Below the pieces are notes generated by a model. The model worked only from the letters and a program-made list of their open reading frames with translations. It made no database searches and was not told the origin of the DNA. Position numbers and translations under genes: made by a program. 64,000 nt of DNA from Micrococcales bacterium 31B (GTDB taxonomy: Bacteria > Actinomycetota > Actinomycetes > Actinomycetales > Dermabacteraceae). The DNA is taken from assembly GCA_022803075.1 (NCBI GenBank), contig JAFFTF010000006.1:124251-188250 (forward strand), given 5' to 3'. Positions 60,736 through 64,000 of this stretch are shown piece by piece (the first letter of the stretch is position 1; the number at the start of each line of letters is the position of its first letter).

Positions 60736-61653
60736 ATGTCGAAAGACTCGAAACCGAGCGCATCTCGTAACGATGCCCGTAGTCAGGCCCGTGCCATGCG
60801 CGAGAAAGCTCTCAAGGCAGAGGCGCGCAGGGGCAAGGTGATCCTGTTCAGCATCGTTGGTGCGGTCACCGTTCTCGCTGTCGTGGTGGTCATATTCATC
60901 GTCAATAACGCCACCAACTCGGGGGTGCTGACCTACCCCAGGGGCACCACGAATTACTCGCTGACGGTGCCCACGGCCACCGCCAAAAAGGCGAACGCCC
61001 CCAAGGTCGAAATCTACGTCGACTATCAGTGCCCGTTCTGTCAGCAATTTGAGACGACGAACGGCGCCACCTTGAAGCAACTGGCCGCAGACGGAGACAT
61101 CGAACTCGTCTACCACATTCGTTCGTTCCTCGGCGACTACTCGAAGCGCGCAGCCAATGCTGCCGCCTGCGTGTACAACGAGAATCCCGACAACTTCATC
61201 AACTTCACCGAACTGCTCTACACCAACCAGCCGTCGGAGACTCTGCCGGACAACCAAAAGCCGCAGGCGAGTGACCTCCTGGCGCTGGCGCAGCAGGCGG
61301 GCGCCGGTGACATCACCAACTGCATCAGCACTAACCAATACCTCACCTGGGTGAACAACGGTGATGAGGCCGCGAATGCTGTCGCGAACACCACGCCGAC
61401 CGTGCTCTACAACGGCGCCAGGGTGGAGGGCGATCAGTACAACGCCTTGATGTCGGACCCGACCGCGTTGACCACGATGGTCTCGGGCACGCTCGGCACC
61501 GATGTCGCGGTAGACCCGGCGGCGACGCCTGCCGATCCCGCGGCGACGCCGGCGTTGACCGGTCAGTCCACAGCGACCCCCGCGGCGACGACCCCGGCGA
61601 CGACCCCGGCGACGACCCCGGCGACGACCCCGGCGACGACCCCGGCCCAGTAG
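60736..61653 (+). CDS. Membrane-anchored DsbA/thioredoxin-like protein
   Basis: A 305-residue protein: basic cytoplasmic start (MSKDSKPSASRNDARSQARAM), one span (VILFSIVGAVTVLAVVVVIFIV), then a DsbA-like domain with active site CPFC in VDYQCPFCQQFE and TTPTVLYNG near the cis-Pro. The C-terminus has 12-bp tandem repeats coding TPAT. It probably forms or shuffles disulphides outside the cell. A decayed copy follows at 61837. Confidence 0.9.
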   Translation: MSKDSKPSASRNDARSQARAMREKALKAEARRGKVILFSIVGAVTVLAVVVVIFIVNNATNSGVLTYPRGTTNYSLTVPTATAKKANAPKVEIYVDYQCPFCQQFETTNGATLKQLAADGDIELVYHIRSFLGDYSKRAANAAACVYNENPDNFINFTELLYTNQPSETLPDNQKPQASDLLALAQQAGAGDITNCISTNQYLTWVNNGDEAANAVANTTPTVLYNGARVEGDQYNALMSDPTALTTMVSGTLGTDVAVDPAATPADPAATPALTGQSTATPAATTPATTPATTPATTPATTPAQ

Positions 61654-61668
61654 GGCGGTAACTCACCA

Positions 61669-61705
61669 GGGGCGGAGGGCGGTGTATGACACCGCCCTCC
61701 GCCCC
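61669..61705 (+). terminator. Strong hairpin after the DsbA-like gene
   Basis: Perfect 17-bp arms with a 3-nt loop (61669-61685, 61689-61705), starting 16 nt after the stop codon, followed by TTCCTCG. The T-run is short but the stem is very stable. Confidence 0.75.
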
Positions 61706-61836
61706 TTCCTCGTACCCAGCTATCGCCGCGCCTTCGCGCTGGTATAGTCTTCGATTTTGCTAGTGCAAACCTGCACAGGAGTGCTAGGGTCGCCCGATGT
61801 AATAAAGGTGATGCATGCCAGTTCAGGGGGTCTGTC

Positions 61837-62594
61837 ATGAGTACGCGAAATAAGCAAGGTCCGCCGATCAACGATGTGCGCGAGCGGGCGCGAGCGGCCC
61901 GGTAGGCCGCGCTCAAAAGTGAGGCCAGGCGCAGCCGCACGATCATGCTCAGCATCATCGGAGTCGCCGTGGTGCTCGCCGTGGTGGCCGTGTATCTGCT
62001 CGTCAACCAAGCGCCCAAACCAGCACGCTGGTGTACCCCCGAGGTACCACGAACTTCTCGCTCCCGGTGCCGGGTGGTACGGCGAAGCCCGGCGCGCCCA
62101 AGGTTGAGCTCATCGTCGATTACGCGTGCGGCGGCTGCAGGGCGCACGAGGCCACCAACGCGGCGAACCTCAAAAAGTGGGTGGCGGCGGGCGACATTGC
62201 GCTGTCCTATAACCTGCGCTCGTTCGTGGGCCTCTAATACTCGCCGCGCGCGGCGAACGCCGCGGCCTGCGTGTACGACGAGAATCCAGCGAATTTCGTG
62301 CCGTTCACCGAGTTGCCCTTCGAACGTCAATCGGCCACGGGCATGTCGGATTCGCAATTGCTGGACGTCGCGCGCGAGGCCTGGGCCACCGATGCCATCT
62401 CGAGTTGCATCAGCACCCACAAGTTCGGGGCGTGGGTGGCTCGAGGGGAGAACGCGTGGAAGCCCCTAACGAACGGCACCCCGGCCGTGTTCTTCAACGG
62501 CACGGCCCTCAGCAGCGACATCACGAACAAGGGCATGAGAGATCCCGCCCCGCTCGAGGGAGCCATGGCTGCGGCGCTGGCCAGCGCTCCCTAG
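61837..62594 (+). pseudogene. Decayed paralog of the DsbA-like protein
   Basis: The frame starts MSTRNKQGPPINDVRERARAAR and meets TAG at 61903-61905. It continues through a membrane span (TIMLSIIGVAVVLAVVAVYLLV), then changes frame near 62020-62030 before YPRGTTNFSLPVP. It meets TAA at 62235-62237 and goes on (YSPRAANAAACVYDENPANF) to the stop at 62594. Block-by-block it matches 60736-61653, with CGGC in place of CPFC. Three lesions mean no full product. Confidence 0.9.
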
Positions 62595-62697
62595 GGCCAC
62601 ATAGCGCGCCACGGTGGCCGTCCACATTCGTGGAAAGTTTTTGCCCCGAGGTGCGCCCGTGGTTTAATTTTCTGGCCCAGCCTTGCCGCTGCGGCAG

Positions 62698-62770
62698 GCC
62701 GGCGTGGCGCAATTGGCAGCGCATCGTACTTGTAATACGAGGGTTAGGGGTTCGAGTCCCCTCGCCGGCT
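62698..62770 (+). tRNA. tRNA-Thr (anticodon TGT)
   Basis: A 73-nt tRNA: acceptor GCCGGCG/CGCCGGC, D-stem GCGC/GCGC, anticodon stem TCGTA/TACGA with loop CTTGTAA, T-stem AGGGG/CCCCT, discriminator T, CCA not encoded. Confidence 0.97.
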
Positions 62771-62778
62771 CAATATTT

Positions 62779-62809
62779 CGCCCCCACCTGCACTTATGCG
62801 GTGGGGGCG
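62779..62809 (+). terminator. Hairpin after tRNA-Thr(TGT)
   Basis: Arms CGCCCCCACC (62779-62788) and GGTGGGGGCG (62800-62809), 11-nt loop, 8 nt after the tRNA. Followed by ATTCGTGTC, so the T-run is weak. Confidence 0.65.
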
Positions 62810-63314
62810 ATTCGTGTCTAGTGTGTTTATGGGTTGCGATACAACGCGATTACAACACTTTCAAACCACGCCATCAGTGGGCACCTTCACGACCTGCCTT
62901 ACTGCGTCCGCATCGTTAGCCGGGCCAGCTCGAACCACTCGAGACTCGGCGCGCGTGATGCCCGTGGTCTCGCCGCCGGCTTCGGCCACAGCGGGCCCAC
63001 GAGAGTACGCGCGCAAGCCCCGCGTGACCCGCAACACGAAACACAATTCAACATTTGTGGGGCCGCAAACCCAACACACTTTGGACGCATGGTGAACAGA
63101 AGTGTTCAATAAACGGTCGATCCGGTGAAGCGACTCACAGTGAGAGGTGGCATATGGCCTGCTCTGTGGCGTACAGGTATGGTCTTGCAATCAGATTCAT
63201 CCGGTTCCGAAGCGAACAGGCCAGCGTTGCCAGGTATGTTGAATTGTTTTAAAAACATCAACAAACTCCACACTGTTTTCGCGGCGGACTTCGGCAGCAA
63301 GTTAGGGCATAACA
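62810..63314. other. Intergenic region before PEP carboxykinase
   Basis: About 500 bases with no convincing gene. Small frames on both strands have poor starts and no family likeness. The composition is less GC-rich than the flanks. It should hold the promoter and control region of the carboxykinase gene, but I cannot point to boxes. It may also hold remains of past insertion next to the tRNA. Confidence 0.4.
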
Positions 63315-64000
63315 GTGACAATCATCAGCGAAGTACGTATCGAATCCGAGGTCATGGAGTGGGTGGAGAACATCGCCCACCTGACCGACCCCCGCGAGAT
63401 CGTGTGGATCGACGGCAGCCGGCAGCAACTGGCCCGGATCCAGGCGCGGCTCCTCGCGGCCGGAACCGTAGACGTCGTCGCTGGGTTCCCCAACTCGTTC
63501 GCTGCCACGTCTGACCCGGCGGACGTCGCCCGCGTGGAGGACCGCACCTTCATCTGCACGACCAATGAGGCCGACGCCGGCCCCACCAACAATTGGGCGC
63601 ACCCCGACGTCATGAAGTCCACCCTGCGCGGTCACTTCCGTGGCAGCATGCGTGGCCGCACCCTGTACGTGGTGCCCTTCTGCATGGGCTCCCTTGACAC
63701 CGAAACCCCCATGCTCGGCGTGCAGGTGACCGACAGCGAATATGTGGTCGCCAGCATGGCGATCATGACCCGCGTAGGCGACGGTGCGCGTGCCCTGATC
63801 CAGGAAGGTCACCCATTCGTGCGCGGCCTGCACAGCGTCGGAGCGCCTCTCGAGCCCGGTCAAAACGACGTGCCCTGGCCCTGCAACGAAACGAAGTACA
63901 TCTCGCACTTCCCCGAAACTCGCGAAATCTGGTCGTTCGGCTCCGGCTATGGCGGCAACGCGCTGTTGGGCAAGAAGTGCTACTCGCTGCGTATCGCCTC
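63315..64000 (+). CDS. pckG: Phosphoenolpyruvate carboxykinase (GTP), 5' part
   Basis: Starts at GTG 63315 ([23 protein letters not shown]) and runs off the right edge. Family marks: [23 protein letters not shown] near the start, [17 protein letters not shown], the [14 protein letters not shown] stretch, and the substrate loop [21 protein letters not shown] (in part). It makes PEP from oxaloacetate and GTP in gluconeogenesis. About 228 of some 600 residues are in view. Confidence 0.97.
   Translation, partial: MTIISEVRIESEVMEWVENIAHLTDPREIVWIDGSRQQLARIQARLLAAGTVDVVAGFPNSFAATSDPADVARVEDRTFICTTNEADAGPTNNWAHPDVMKSTLRGHFRGSMRGRTLYVVPFCMGSLDTETPMLGVQVTDSEYVVASMAIMTRVGDGARALIQEGHPFVRGLHSVGAPLEPGQNDVPWPCNETKYISHFPETREIWSFGSGYGGNALLGKKCYSLRIA

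Overview
The window is high-GC actinobacterial DNA. Supporting signs are several leaderless start codons placed about 7 nt after a -10 box, a GTP-type PEP carboxykinase, a TipA-type MerR regulator, a BtuCD-like transporter of the kind proposed for F420-0, and an ATP-grasp/Alpha-E/transglutaminase cluster. I would place it in the class Actinomycetes, probably near Actinomycetales or Micrococcales, but cannot name a genus from the sequence.

Layout. Positions 1-2.6 kb hold two tandem paralogous branched-chain amino acid type binding lipoproteins (minus strand). Positions 2.9-3.2 kb hold two small decayed genes. Positions 3357-37779 are a complete siphovirus-type prophage bounded by 40-bp direct repeats, inserted in the 3' part of a tRNA-Thr(CGT) gene that remains intact at the right end. 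Positions 37.9-43.2 kb are a LacI-controlled sugar-type operon. Positions 43.3-48.8 kb hold a TipA-like regulator, a ROK kinase with a universal stress protein, and a BtuCD-type ABC transporter. Positions 48.9-60.6 kb are a cell-surface and signalling region: acyltransferase, transglutaminase, cpATP-grasp/Alpha-E fusion, a sigma factor fused to its own zinc-finger and surface tail, and a Ser/Thr kinase. Positions 60.7-64 kb hold a DsbA-like protein, a decayed second copy of it, tRNA-Thr(TGT), and the start of PEP carboxykinase.

Prophage organisation. From attL rightwards on the plus strand come the integrase and three small genes. On the minus strand follow a Panacea-type toxin-antitoxin pair, lysis genes, tail, head, packaging, DNA-processing and early genes, so the lytic programme is read right to left from about 34.5 kb. 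Two plus-strand membrane-protein genes, each behind a near-identical 73-bp leader, sit just beyond. The immunity region at 36-37.8 kb has two paralogous HTH regulators, a divergent small HTH gene and three copies of a palindromic operator (CGCTAA-N3-TTAGCG).

The most interesting point is the genetic switch. The leaderless repressor gene runs straight into attR. In the lysogen it stops one codon after the core, giving 103 residues. In the excised circular phage the same frame would continue through the sequence now to the right of attL for 24 more codons, ending ...RQAA, and stop in an ATGA overlap with the integrase start. The integrase itself ends ...HIAA. This matches the logic of integration-dependent immunity known from mycobacteriophage BPs and relatives, where integration removes a degradation tag from the repressor. 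Other notable items are a MuF head protein carrying a C-terminal EndoU-like nuclease with a probable immunity gene, a Panacea antitoxin next to a membrane toxin candidate, and a canonical -1 frameshift site in the tail chaperone genes.
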